64,000 nt of DNA from Thomasclavelia spiroformis (GTDB lineage: Bacteria; Bacillota_I; Bacilli_A; Erysipelotrichales; Coprobacillaceae): assembly GCA_016901755.1 (NCBI GenBank), contig JACJKV010000006.1, positions 1 to 64,000 on the forward strand, in the 5' to 3' direction. The position numbers and the translations under genes are program-made. The notes beneath the pieces were generated by a model, which did no database searches, was not told the origin of the DNA, and saw nothing but the letters and a program-made list of their open reading frames with translations. This document shows positions 20,702-29,013 of this stretch, piece by piece; the first letter of the stretch is position 1, and every line of letters begins with the position of its first letter.

Positions 20702-22183
20702 TTACTTTTTATCAATATAATTTTCATCGAGACAAATCACTTTGGTCGCGATCCTTTCACAAAACATACGATCATGTTCAACCACGATCATCGTTGGCAA
20801 AAACTTCCTGATCAGCTCTTCAATCTGGATTCGAGAAAAAATATCAATATAATTCAACGGTTCATCCCAAATATAAAGATGAGCCCTTTGACACAGACTG
20901 CAGGCAATCAGCACTTTTTTCTTCTGTCCATCTGAAAAATCTTCTAAATGTTTTTCAAAATCTGTTCTTTCAAAGCCCATCTTACGCAAAATTGACTTAA
21001 AAAGACTTTCATCAATCTTTCTTTCTCTGACAAAGCGTTTCAGATTACCTTTTAGCCCTCTGATATCCTGAGATACATAAGAAATGATCAGACCACGATC
21101 ATAATATAAAGAACCTTCATAACAGATATTTTCATGGAGCAGCAGCTTCAAAAGACTGCTTTTGCCACAGCCATTTTTCCCTGATAAAACAATCCGTTCA
21201 TGAGCACCAACTGTAAAAGAAACATTATGACAAACTCTTTTATGATCATAAAAAATACTGACATGATCAAGTGTTACCAGCGTTCCACGACCTTGCAGCG
21301 GGCTGATTTTCAGATCGTCTGCAGTTTCGGTATTTTTTAACAGTTGGGCTTTGACCTGAATCGCTTTTTGCTGGCGCATTTCTAAAGATTTAGAACGCTT
21401 CATCATTTTGGCCGCTTTATGACCGACATAGCCTTTATCTAACGCCCCTTTTTTAGATGCCTCCACTTTATCAGACCATAAGGATGTCCGCTTGGCCGCC
21501 TCCTTCAGTCCCTTGATTTCTTTTTTTAGCTGTTCATTTTTCTGCGTTTCTCGACTCTGATTTGTCTGATACCGCTCATACCATAACGAAAAATTACCTT
21601 TTTGAATATCGATACTGTTTTTATTAAGCGCCATAACATGATCGATACAGCGATCAAGGAAATAACGATCATGTGACACCAGAATAAATCCTTTTTTTCG
21701 CTGCAGATATCTGGCTACAACATCACGACCTTGACTGTCTAAATGATTAGTTGGCTCATCGATCAGCAAAAAGCGATCTTTATGCAAAAACAGCATAGCC
21801 AGTAAAACCTTCAGCTGTTCACCCTGAGATAGAAGTTCATAGCTCTGCCATAAAACATCCTTGTTCATATTCAAATAAGACAGTTCTTTGACCAGTTCCC
21901 AATCCTGGGCTTCAGGACACAGTTCACTAAAAATCTGCTGCACCAGACGGTACGGTTCATCAATAACATAAGGAAAATAATCAAATTTCATGGGACTGAT
22001 GATTTTCCCCTGATATTCATAATATCCCATCAGCAGTTTCAGCAAAGTTGTCTTACCTCGTCCGTTTCTGCCAATCAGTCCCAGCTTCCAGTCACTGTCT
22101 AATACAAAACTGACATGATCGAAAATTTTTTCAAAACCGTTATCATACGAAAAAGATAAATCCTCTACCCTGATCATCGTCAT
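20702..22183 (-). CDS. ABC-F ATPase, Lsa-like (possible ribosome-protection protein)
   Basis: 493 residues with two ATPase halves and no membrane segments. Half one has GLIGRNGRGKTTLLKLL (Walker A), LSQGEQ (signature) and LLIDEPTNHLD (Walker B). Half two has SGKNGCGKSS, FSDGQKKKV and LYIWDEPLNYID. The linker of about 90 charged residues (210-300) contains MKRSK as in Lsa and related resistance ABC-Fs. The WKLGLIGRNGRGKTTLL stretch and the 'DEPLNY' second Walker B resemble Lsa(A), which protects ribosomes against lincosamides, streptogramin A and pleuromutilins. Housekeeping ABC-Fs (EttA, Uup) differ there. An upstream mini-ORF and hairpin support drug-responsive control. Confidence 0.85.
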   Translation of the reverse strand: MTMIRVEDLSFSYDNGFEKIFDHVSFVLDSDWKLGLIGRNGRGKTTLLKLLMGYYEYQGKIISPMKFDYFPYVIDEPYRLVQQIFSELCPEAQDWELVKELSYLNMNKDVLWQSYELLSQGEQLKVLLAMLFLHKDRFLLIDEPTNHLDSQGRDVVARYLQRKKGFILVSHDRYFLDRCIDHVMALNKNSIDIQKGNFSLWYERYQTNQSRETQKNEQLKKEIKGLKEAAKRTSLWSDKVEASKKGALDKGYVGHKAAKMMKRSKSLEMRQQKAIQVKAQLLKNTETADDLKISPLQGRGTLVTLDHVSIFYDHKRVCHNVSFTVGAHERIVLSGKNGCGKSSLLKLLLHENICYEGSLYYDRGLIISYVSQDIRGLKGNLKRFVRERKIDESLFKSILRKMGFERTDFEKHLEDFSDGQKKKVLIACSLCQRAHLYIWDEPLNYIDIFSRIQIEELIRKFLPTMIVVEHDRMFCERIATKVICLDENYIDKK

Positions 22184-22208
22184 TGCTTTTCACCTGCCTT
22201 TTCAACAC

Positions 22209-22242
22209 AAAAAAGCTTCAGGAAAATCATCCCACAGCTTTT
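22209..22242 (-). terminator. Attenuator-like terminator in the ABC-F leader
   Basis: On the minus strand AAAAGCT pairs with AGCTTTT, and GGG with CCT further in, across one G/A mismatch. A run of six T residues follows, and the hairpin lies 26 bp before the ABC-F start. Its place between an upstream ORF and a resistance-type ABC-F gene suggests ribosome-mediated attenuation. A competing antiterminator was not identified by eye. Confidence 0.6.
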
Positions 22243-22287
22243 ATAATCAAATCAAAAGATGAATCATTTCCTCACAAAAAACAGCAT

Positions 22288-22314
22288 CTATTTTTTATCA
22301 GGAAAATCACTCAT
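22288..22314 (-). CDS. Upstream ORF (leader peptide MSDFPDKK) of the ABC-F gene
   Basis: Eight codons and a stop, preceded by AGAGGTGG eight bases before the ATG, which is a good ribosome site. It ends 105 bp before the ABC-F start, with the attenuator hairpin between them. Short leader ORFs of this kind control lsa, vga, vml and erm genes through drug-stalled ribosomes. Function here is inferred from layout only. The segment TGATTTTCCTGA within the ORF recurs inside the downstream hairpin as a direct repeat. Confidence 0.6.
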   Translation of the reverse strand: MSDFPDKK

Positions 22315-22356
22315 TGTTCCACCTCTTTATCTCTATCTAAAAAAATATAACATGAC

Positions 22357-23175
22357 TTATTGAAAAAGTAAATAGGTGTTGATAGCTTGAGCCACCCCAT
22401 CATGATCATGATCACTAACAACCGTATCACAGATACGTTTGATATTGTCATTGGCATTTGCTACAGCAATTGCCAGACCCGCCATTTCCATAATTTCCAG
22501 ATCATTATCACTATCTCCAACTGCAATGATTTCATCAGAAGAAATATTTAAATACTGACAAAGCCATTTAACAGCACTGGCTTTATTGATGCCTAATGGT
22601 GATATTTCTACCGAAACACCAACTGTTGGTTTTTCAACATGCACATTTTTAAGCAGTTCATAACATTTTTTTATATCATCCATCGTTTGATGATATAAAA
22701 TAATCTTTTCAATCTGATGACCATAACAAAGCATAAACTTCTTAAAATCATCAATTCTATAAACATTTTCTAAATAAAACTGTTGCAGTTTACCCATCTG
22801 ATAACGTTCCATTTTTTTCATTTTATCGAGAAATGAATAACTGTAACCACCCGTAAAATAATGGGGCATACAATCCTGCTGCCTAGCAATGGCTATGATC
22901 TTTTCAACATCATCATAATCAAAAAAACTCTGTTTGATGATTTCTTTATTCTGCTGATCATAAATCATCGCTCCACTTTCTAAAACAAAATAGCGTACAT
23001 GCTGCAGCTGTGCCATATATGGATTCATTTCGCTAAGTGATCTGCCGGTGGCAACGATAACCGTCTTCCTTAAGCTTTGGGCCTGACATATTGCTTCCAG
23101 ATTTGCTTTAGAAATATGAAATGTACTATCTAAAAGCGTTCCATCCATATCTAATGAAATCATTTGATACGTCAT
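22357..23175 (-). CDS. Cof-type HAD phosphatase
   Basis: 272 residues starting at MTYQMIS (ribosome site AAGGAGAG). The longer open frame upstream lacks one. The HAD motif I is DMDGTLLD near residues 9-16, and motif IV GDSDNDLEM-like (VGDSDNDLEI) is near 220. A Cof cap domain lies between. Such enzymes hydrolyse sugar phosphates or other small phosphorylated metabolites; the substrate is unknown. It follows the mannose-family PTS genes after a terminator and precedes the ABC-F leader. Confidence 0.88.
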   Translation of the reverse strand: MTYQMISLDMDGTLLDSTFHISKANLEAICQAQSLRKTVIVATGRSLSEMNPYMAQLQHVRYFVLESGAMIYDQQNKEIIKQSFFDYDDVEKIIAIARQQDCMPHYFTGGYSYSFLDKMKKMERYQMGKLQQFYLENVYRIDDFKKFMLCYGHQIEKIILYHQTMDDIKKCYELLKNVHVEKPTVGVSVEISPLGINKASAVKWLCQYLNISSDEIIAVGDSDNDLEIMEMAGLAIAVANANDNIKRICDTVVSDHDHDGVAQAINTYLLFQ

Positions 23176-23192
23176 ATACTCTCCTTCTATGC

Positions 23193-23217
23193 AAAAAAGG
23201 ATCATTTCTGATCCTTT
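23193..23217 (-). terminator. Terminator at the end of the mannose-family PTS operon
   Basis: AAAGGATCA/TGATCCTTT stem of 9 bp with a 4-nt loop and six T residues on the minus strand. It overlaps the last codons of the small membrane gene, so transcription into the Cof gene is probably partial or starts separately. Confidence 0.8.
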
Positions 23218-23495
23218 GCATGACTCTTTTTTAATAATGATAGTTCATCAATCACCAGATTAACATTTTTACGACCCTTATAAATAGCCAGGCCAATGAT
23301 CAGGGCCAGGACAATTGAAATCACAAGGACTACGATTCCCAAGATTTTTAAAGGTGTGCTATTGGTAAAAATATATATCAGTAATACTCCTAAGGATGAA
23401 ACAAGTAAGGCTATCTTGAGCCATTTTTTTAAATTATCTAACATATGTATCTGAAATTCAATTTCCTGAACATAACCTTGACTTTGACTATTCAT
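23202..23495 (-). CDS. Small two-helix membrane protein at the end of the PTS operon
   Basis: 97 residues from the ATG at 23495 (AAGGAGA ribosome site); the open frame could start two codons earlier at a TTG. Two membrane helices are clear (about 27-43 and 51-72), between a polar N-terminus and a basic C-terminal tail. I do not recognise the family. Its position 14 bp after EIID makes it a candidate accessory protein of the transporter, but nothing in the sequence shows that. Confidence 0.7.
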   Translation of the reverse strand: MNSQSQGYVQEIEFQIHMLDNLKKWLKIALLVSSLGVLLIYIFTNSTPLKILGIVVLVISIVLALIIGLAIYKGRKNVNLVIDELSLLKKSHAKDQK

Positions 23496-23509
23496 AAGCA
23501 ATCTCCTTT

Positions 23510-24346
23510 TTAATAAGCTAATCCTGGATTGAAGAATCCAACTAATGCTCCAACAAAAGCAATAACTACTAAAATCAGCATGACTTTAATTGGTGACATT
23601 TTTTTCTTTGCCAGCAGGAACCAGCATAACAATACGAACAAAGCAGTTAAGAACCCAGGATAAACACCATCTAATGTTTCCTGCAGTTCTAAGAACGGTT
23701 CTTTAGCACCTTCTGCTGTCATCGTAAACGAAGTTTGAACACTGACCCAAGTTGCAGCAACAGCCCCAATAACAATTCCCCCAATCATGGTAATTGATTC
23801 TCTTAATGCTTCACCTTGTGGTCCAACAAGGAAATCTACTGCTTTTCCCCCTAATTCATAACCTTTAAAATAAAGGAACTTCATTCCAAAGTAAGCAAAC
23901 AGGTTCCATACAATAATGTAGAAGATAGCACCTAATGGTGACCCTCCACTAGACATTCCCATAGCAATACCTAATAAGATAGGAATAACTGTTCCAACAA
24001 CCAATGAATCACCGATTCCAGCGATAGGCCCCATCAGCCCTGCTCTTAAACCATTGATTGTTTCATCGTCAACATCGTCAGCGCCATTTGCTCTGGCTTC
24101 TTCTAAACCGGCTGTCATCCCAACGATTACAGTTCCTAACTGTGGTTCAGTATTAAAGAAAGCTGTATATGTTTTCATTGAGTTAGCCTGATCTTCTTTA
24201 TCTTTATATAAATCTTCAACAATTGGTAACATAGAACACAGATAACCAAATGTCTGCATATGTTCCTGTGAGAAACATGTCAGGTTTCCATAATACCAGT
24301 TATGGAAAGATTTCGTTAATGCCTTTTTAGAAATTTTCTTTTCCAT
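23510..24346 (-). CDS. PTS mannose-family EIID component
   Basis: 278 residues from MEKKISKK. The GAGGAGGAT ribosome site lies inside the end of EIIC, and a run of upstream Met codons is ignored. EIID is one of the two membrane subunits of mannose-class PTS permeases. Family features include FHNWYYGNLTCFSQEHMQ near the start, the glycine-rich stretch LRAGLMGPIAGIGDSLV, and C-terminal membrane helices. Only 1 bp separates it from the EIIC stop. Substrate unknown. Confidence 0.95.
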   Translation of the reverse strand: MEKKISKKALTKSFHNWYYGNLTCFSQEHMQTFGYLCSMLPIVEDLYKDKEDQANSMKTYTAFFNTEPQLGTVIVGMTAGLEEARANGADDVDDETINGLRAGLMGPIAGIGDSLVVGTVIPILLGIAMGMSSGGSPLGAIFYIIVWNLFAYFGMKFLYFKGYELGGKAVDFLVGPQGEALRESITMIGGIVIGAVAATWVSVQTSFTMTAEGAKEPFLELQETLDGVYPGFLTALFVLLCWFLLAKKKMSPIKVMLILVVIAFVGALVGFFNPGLAY

Positions 24347-24347
24347 C

Positions 24348-25190
24348 TTAGATATCCTCCTCATCATCATCAAAATCTGCTGCAGGAGCCGTAGCTCTTT
24401 GAACCTGTAACATTTTTAATTTATAGTTAATTAAAGCGAACATTCCGGCAACAACTGTTGCTGAAACCAGGTTGATACCTAATGATGCTGCTAAAGTAAA
24501 TCCAAAGAAAAATGGAATAAAATCAACTGCTTTTGTAACAATCTGTTTTAACAGAATAGCAATCCCGACACATGGTAATAATGAACCAACGGTAAACAGT
24601 GTTTTCATTGCTAAACCATCCATCGGTAAATAAGTTTTGATCAGCTCAACCATTGGTGCTCCCATTTTACACATGATCAGCGCTGGGATAAATGAACAGG
24701 CAAAGTGTGAAATCCAAGGTAAAACCATATCTACAACATATAATTTTTTAAAATCACCTTTTTCTACAGCACGCCATCCAACATGTTGCCATGCCAGGTT
24801 AATTGTAGCTGTTCCATAGAATAAGACAGTTCCTAAAGTACCAACCATTGTTCCAAATGATACAGCTAAATCTGCACCAGCTTTGCTGGTTGCATCTAAT
24901 CCATAGCTATGTAAAGCAACCATAGCTAGAGGAATCCCGATATAGCTGACTGCACGTACATCAGCAGATACTGTTCCTCCAGGTGTAACTAAGGCAATGT
25001 AAACAACCTGCATGGCTGCTCCAACCAGAATTCCTGATGTAATATCTCCTAAAATAATACCACAGACCAGCCCACCTACTAATGGACGACCTAATGTGTA
25101 GTTACCAAATGATGTTCCTCCTAAACCAGGCATACTTGACAAACAGGCAAATAATCCTAGCAGGGCGGCTTGAATCCAACTAATTTCCAT
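24348..25190 (-). CDS. PTS mannose-family EIIC component
   Basis: 280 residues and mostly hydrophobic, with about eight to nine membrane segments. It pairs with EIID to form the channel of the mannose/fructose/sorbose class. It starts MEISWIQA, followed by the conserved GRPLVGGLVCGIILGD near residues 34-50. The C-terminal tail is acidic (FDDDEED). It lies between EIIB and EIID in normal order. The class includes transporters for mannose, fructose, GalNAc, sorbose and Amadori compounds, which cannot be told apart by eye. Confidence 0.95.
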   Translation of the reverse strand: MEISWIQAALLGLFACLSSMPGLGGTSFGNYTLGRPLVGGLVCGIILGDITSGILVGAAMQVVYIALVTPGGTVSADVRAVSYIGIPLAMVALHSYGLDATSKAGADLAVSFGTMVGTLGTVLFYGTATINLAWQHVGWRAVEKGDFKKLYVVDMVLPWISHFACSFIPALIMCKMGAPMVELIKTYLPMDGLAMKTLFTVGSLLPCVGIAILLKQIVTKAVDFIPFFFGFTLAASLGINLVSATVVAGMFALINYKLKMLQVQRATAPAADFDDDEEDI

Positions 25191-25219
25191 AATTTTTTCT
25201 CCCCTTTATAATTTAATTA

Positions 25220-25711
25220 TTAAAAACCAAATTTACCTCTGAAATCTTCCCATGTTCCAATAGAAACATCAGGTAATAAAGCAAATTTAATTTTATAACC
25301 TTTTTTATACATTTCTTCAAAAGCCTGAGCTTCTTCTTGAGTTATTGACTGATTATTTCCTAATTTTGTTGTTCCTTCACGATCATTACATGGTCCAACA
25401 ATAACTGTATCGATACCACATTTAAAATCCTGATCAACTAAGATTTTTTTCATATCTAATGGGTTTTTAGTAATCAAAAAATACTGATCTTTACTATCTA
25501 AAACTTTCTGACATTTTGCTTTCCATGCATCCATGGTCCAGATAAATGTTTTTTTACCACTTGCTGATTTATAGGCAGCTTTTAATACTGAGTTATTCGC
25601 TGCTTTATCATTAACCGCCACTAATCCATCACATGGATATTCTCTTGCCCAACGGGTACAGGTTTGCCCGTGGATCATACGATCATCAATTCTAATAAAC
25701 GAAACTGACAT
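25220..25711 (-). CDS. PTS mannose-family EIIB component
   Basis: 163 residues, cytosolic. The phosphorylation-site motif RIDDRMIHGQ is intact, with His14 as the expected phosphohistidine that passes phosphate to the sugar. Ribosome site GGGAGG. It is a separate protein, not fused to EIIA as in E. coli ManX. It sits between EIIA and EIIC. Confidence 0.96.
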   Translation of the reverse strand: MSVSFIRIDDRMIHGQTCTRWAREYPCDGLVAVNDKAANNSVLKAAYKSASGKKTFIWTMDAWKAKCQKVLDSKDQYFLITKNPLDMKKILVDQDFKCGIDTVIVGPCNDREGTTKLGNNQSITQEEAQAFEEMYKKGYKIKFALLPDVSIGTWEDFRGKFGF

Positions 25712-25731
25712 ATTATTTCCTCCCTTATGAT

Positions 25732-26157
25732 TTAAATATCTTCGTCGTCATCTGAAACGTTTGTTTCAAACTGTTTGATGGCAGCTGTTGCTTCAGCAAT
25801 GATCGTTGCTTTCAAAGCTTCACCATCTAAATTATCTTTCATCAGTACTGCTGTTAACGCCAAAGGTAAATTCATTCCACCAATTGCCAGTGTCTGGTTT
25901 AATAATCCTCTTTTATCTAAGACATTTAACGCTGTTGTCAGTGGTGAACCGCCAATGATATCACATAGCAGTACGATCTCATCATCACTTTGCACTGGGG
26001 CAATATCGTTTTCAAAAACAGCAGCAAATTCATCTGCTGTCTTACCATCTTCTAAACCTGAAGCAATGACATCATCTCGACATCCTGCCAGCATATTCAA
26101 AGATGTTTTCAGCCCTTTCGCAAATTCTCCATGAGATACCAAAACTAAATATTTCAT
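25732..26157 (-). CDS. PTS mannose-family EIIA component
   Basis: 141 residues starting at MKYLVLVSHGEFAKG; AAGGAGG fits this ATG, and the 11 extra upstream codons are rejected. His9 in VSHGEF is the expected phosphorylation site receiving phosphate from HPr. DIIGGSPLT, typical of the family, is present near the middle. It is the first gene of the PTS operon. Its upstream region contains a near-perfect cre site and a set of dyads shared with the sensor operon. Confidence 0.95.
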   Translation of the reverse strand: MKYLVLVSHGEFAKGLKTSLNMLAGCRDDVIASGLEDGKTADEFAAVFENDIAPVQSDDEIVLLCDIIGGSPLTTALNVLDKRGLLNQTLAIGGMNLPLALTAVLMKDNLDGEALKATIIAEATAAIKQFETNVSDDDEDI

Positions 26158-26192
26158 CCTTAACACCTCCTTGCACTTATAGACTATCATTT

Positions 26193-26208
26193 TTTAAAGC
26201 GCTTGCAA
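26193..26208 (-). promoter_or_regulatory. cre-like site in the PTS promoter region
   Basis: Plus-strand TTTAAAGCGCTTGCAA differs from the cre pattern TTGNAANCGNWWNCAA at a single position. It lies 36 bp upstream of the EIIA start, where the promoter must be, so CcpA repression during growth on preferred sugars is expected. Core hexamers are weak by eye (GATAGT at 26183-26188 as a possible -10), which suits an activator-dependent promoter. Confidence 0.65.
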
Positions 26209-26210
26209 TG

Positions 26211-26274
26211 TGCCATCTGTCATGACTTGATGATGACATTTATCGTTTTTGATATGACAATTGTCATATCAAAA
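26211..26274 (-). promoter_or_regulatory. Operator cluster upstream of the mannose-family PTS operon
   Basis: A perfect 28-bp palindrome (26247-26274) has the core TGACAATTGTCA at 26255-26266. Weaker copies follow toward the gene: TGACATTTATCG at 26234-26245 and TGACAGATGGCA (minus strand) at 26211-26222. Spacing is 21 and 23 bp. The same 12-mer occurs upstream of the sensor operon at 31342. The response regulator at 28327 is the obvious candidate binder; this is inference. Confidence 0.65.
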
Positions 26275-26300
26275 CAAAAAAAGAATCTATAACAGATTCT
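26274..26300 (-). terminator. Terminator of the sensor operon
   Basis: AGAATCT/AGATTCT stem with a 5-nt loop followed by seven T residues on the minus strand, overlapping the stop of the HAD gene. It ends the sensor operon directly before the PTS operator, so the two operons are separately transcribed. Confidence 0.85.
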
Positions 26301-27051
26301 CTATTGCATAAGCAACACCATCTTCATTATTTGAAAGTGTGGTGCTGCCGATATGATCTTTAATATCCTGAGGTGCATTAGCCATCGCAAATGCCATCCC
26401 TGTATGTTCCAGCATATCGAGATCATTATAATTGTCACCAAAAGAAACACAGTCCGATAAACTTAAATGATAATCAGCTAGCAAGGCTTCAATGGCCTTT
26501 AATTTTGATACCTGACCGTTCATAATTTCCAGATATGTTGGTTTTGAACGGTAAATAGATAAATCAGGATATTGCTGTTTTAATTTAGCTTCCAGTTTTT
26601 GGATCTGTTCTGGATCACCCATACATAAAAACTTGTGAACTTTCTTTTCTTGTGAAAAATCAGACACAATTGCCTTTAACTGGGTAATATCTTCCTCCTG
26701 TCTGATCCAGTCATCATCATTATGACAGTACCAGCGATCATAACAATAGGCTGATACACTGACAGGTTCTTGGCAAAGTATCTGATACAAAGCCCTGGCT
26801 TTTAGGGCATCTATGCCCTGATCGTATAAAATTTCGTTTTCTTTTAAAATCAAAGCGCCGCTGTAACAGATGATGGGATCATGATTATCAAACTGCTCCT
26901 GAACAACCCGTATGCCTGAAGGCATACGCGCTGAAACCAGGATCACCGGCTGATTAAGCTGCTGCAGTATCTGCCTGGTTTTTAAAGTGACCTGCTGAAA
27001 ATCATTGATTATTGTACCATCGATATCACTGAATATTATTTTATATTTCAT
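26287..27051 (-). CDS. Cof-type HAD phosphatase of the sensor operon
   Basis: 254 residues. HAD motif I DIDGTIIND lies near residues 9-17 and motif IV FGDNYNDLDM near 201-210, with a Cof-type cap domain between them. It likely dephosphorylates a sugar phosphate or similar metabolite. It lies 17 bp after the second solute-binding protein gene and is the last gene before the terminator. A second Cof phosphatase follows the PTS genes at 22357, so each of the two linked operons has one next to it. Confidence 0.88.
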   Translation of the reverse strand: MKYKIIFSDIDGTIINDFQQVTLKTRQILQQLNQPVILVSARMPSGIRVVQEQFDNHDPIICYSGALILKENEILYDQGIDALKARALYQILCQEPVSVSAYCYDRWYCHNDDDWIRQEEDITQLKAIVSDFSQEKKVHKFLCMGDPEQIQKLEAKLKQQYPDLSIYRSKPTYLEIMNGQVSKLKAIEALLADYHLSLSDCVSFGDNYNDLDMLEHTGMAFAMANAPQDIKDHIGSTTLSNNEDGVAYAIENLL

Positions 27052-27068
27052 TATTATCCTCTACTTTA

Positions 27069-28334
27069 CTATTGTATCAGTTCGTCCGTTAATTGCTGCT
27101 CAATAGCATAAATGTCAAGTTCAATCTGATTATTATTGATGGAACGGCTGATAAGATAATCGGCTTTTTCCATGACCTGATCATAATTTTTAAATTTAGG
27201 CTGTACGATCATATTTTTCATGATATGATCCAACAGATCAAGATTCAGTTCATCTTCATTTTGCAGAATATTTCTTGTCACTTCGCTGTTCATAACGCTT
27301 TTTAAGACCGATACCCCTTGTGATTTTTCTAGCAGCTGCTGCTGTATTTCTGTACCAGTCAGCAGTTCAATAAATTCATAAGCCTCATCTTTATGCTGAC
27401 TTTTAGCATTAATAGCCATCATCGATGTCTGACAGGTGGCAGTTTTCTGATTATCCTGATAGCCTGGCATCGGCAAACAGTACCATGAAAAGGTAGAATA
27501 TTTACTGACACGATAAGGATAAGGCTGATAAGTACGATACTGAGCAATCGTCAGGGGACAGAACGCAACATTGCCCTGATCAAAATCATCTGAGGTAGGC
27601 TGATAGCCATTATTCAAGGCCTGCAGTTTCTGTACAAAACTTAACGCATCTTTAGCATCATTGAGATAACAGTGTTTTCCCGATTCATCAAACAGCGTAG
27701 CTCCATAGCCATAAAGTGCATCCTGCCAGCCATAATTACAGCAGCCAAACTGATCGGTTTTACCATCCTGATTATGATCTTTGCTGACCTGCTGACAGAT
27801 TTCAAGAAAATCGTCCATTGTCCAGTCAGCATCAGGAATCGCAATATTTTCACGTTCCAGCAGATCCCTGTTGATACACATCATCGTTGAACTAGCTTCA
27901 TAGGGTATGGCATAAAGATGCCCATCATACTGACCGGAAGCTAATATTCCTTCATAAAAATCATCACCATTACTGATATAGCCATCAAGATTCTGTAAAG
28001 CATGAATGGAAGCTAACGTATTAAAATCTTCATTTAAAACCATAAAAACATCCAGCTGCTCACCTTTTAAGATCTTGGTTGAAAGCCATGACGAATAATC
28101 ACTTTTGACAATCCCACTTTCATATTCAATGGAAATCTGAGGATGAGCTTCTTCAAATTGTGCGATAGCTTCATCAATGATGGCATAACTGTCACCATTA
28201 TAGACATCAAAATTACTGCCAACAAAAATACCTAGCTTTAAAGTAATATGCCGGCTGGGATCATTGATCAGCATATAGGCAAACAGTAAACAGACCGCCA
28301 GTGCTGTGATCACTATTTTCTTTGTTTTAGTCAT
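27069..28334 (-). CDS. Membrane-anchored sugar-type solute-binding protein (family 1)
   Basis: 421 residues. An N-terminal hydrophobic segment (7-23) is followed by a bacterial extracellular solute-binding fold of the MalE/UgpB type, with features such as the ISIEYE and DVFMVLNEDF regions and a Trp/Tyr-rich C-terminal lobe. The N-terminus has LAVC, but the residue before the Cys is Val, so a lipobox is doubtful and a retained signal anchor is more likely. No permease or ATPase gene accompanies it. It overlaps the response-regulator gene by 8 bp, so it probably serves signalling or ligand capture rather than ABC import. Confidence 0.85.
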   Translation of the reverse strand: MTKTKKIVITALAVCLLFAYMLINDPSRHITLKLGIFVGSNFDVYNGDSYAIIDEAIAQFEEAHPQISIEYESGIVKSDYSSWLSTKILKGEQLDVFMVLNEDFNTLASIHALQNLDGYISNGDDFYEGILASGQYDGHLYAIPYEASSTMMCINRDLLERENIAIPDADWTMDDFLEICQQVSKDHNQDGKTDQFGCCNYGWQDALYGYGATLFDESGKHCYLNDAKDALSFVQKLQALNNGYQPTSDDFDQGNVAFCPLTIAQYRTYQPYPYRVSKYSTFSWYCLPMPGYQDNQKTATCQTSMMAINAKSQHKDEAYEFIELLTGTEIQQQLLEKSQGVSVLKSVMNSEVTRNILQNEDELNLDLLDHIMKNMIVQPKFKNYDQVMEKADYLISRSINNNQIELDIYAIEQQLTDELIQ

Positions 28335-29001
28335 CTTCGATCATCCTAGTTGTCTGACCCGTCTGAACGGCCCAGATGGCCAGCTGCGTTCTATCTCTTA
28401 ATTCCAGCTTGGACAAAATGACACTCAGGTAATTTCTGACCGTTCCTTCAGACAGAAACAGATTTTTAGCGATTTCCTTATTGGAAAAACCATATCCTAC
28501 CTGCTGAATCACTTTCCATTCAGCCTTAGAAATACTGTCTACATTTTTGCGATCGACCTGAATTGCATAATTACTGATTGCCATCTGTGAAAACAGTTTA
28601 AATACTTTTGTCGCAATATCAGGATTGATCATGGCTCCGCCATTAACAACAGTACGTATAGATTTATACAGTTCTTCCATACTAACACCTTTTAACAGAT
28701 AACCACTGGCTCCATATTTTAAAGCACTAAAAACAAATTCATCATCATCAAATGTTGTTAAGATAATGATTTTGATTTGCGGATACTGTTCCTTGATCAT
28801 TTTAGTGCAGTAAACCCCATCCATTTTTGGCATTCTGATATCCATCAAAATAACATCCGGCTTATTTTCTTTGACCTTTTCTAATACTTCAAAGCCATCA
28901 CATGCTGTTGATACCACATTAATATCCTCATGTGCTGACAAAACAATTTCTAAAGACTGTCTGATCAGTTCCTGATCATCCGCAATCATGACTTTTATCA
29001 T
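28327..29001 (-). CDS. NarL/LuxR-family response regulator
   Basis: 224 residues. The receiver domain (1-120) has acidic pocket residues Asp8-Asp9, phospho-acceptor Asp54 in ILMDIRMPKMDG, and the conserved Thr and Lys (ILTTFDD and LLKG). A LuxR-type helix-turn-helix (about 155-215) contains NKEIAKNLFLSEGTVRNYL. It lies 12 bp after the kinase gene. Its likely targets are the TGACAATTGTCA dyads upstream of this operon and of the PTS operon. Confidence 0.95.
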   Translation of the reverse strand: MIKVMIADDQELIRQSLEIVLSAHEDINVVSTACDGFEVLEKVKENKPDVILMDIRMPKMDGVYCTKMIKEQYPQIKIIILTTFDDDEFVFSALKYGASGYLLKGVSMEELYKSIRTVVNGGAMINPDIATKVFKLFSQMAISNYAIQVDRKNVDSISKAEWKVIQQVGYGFSNKEIAKNLFLSEGTVRNYLSVILSKLELRDRTQLAIWAVQTGQTTRMIEDD

Positions 29002-29013
29002 TTAACCCACTCC

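Noticed and set aside
26201-26216. Sigma-54 promoter upstream of the mannose-family PTS (TGGCACATTGCA on the minus strand)
   Set aside because: The GG and GC elements are 4 bp closer than a -24/-12 promoter needs, no LevR-type activator is nearby, and the sequence is better read as part of the dyad cluster and cre site.
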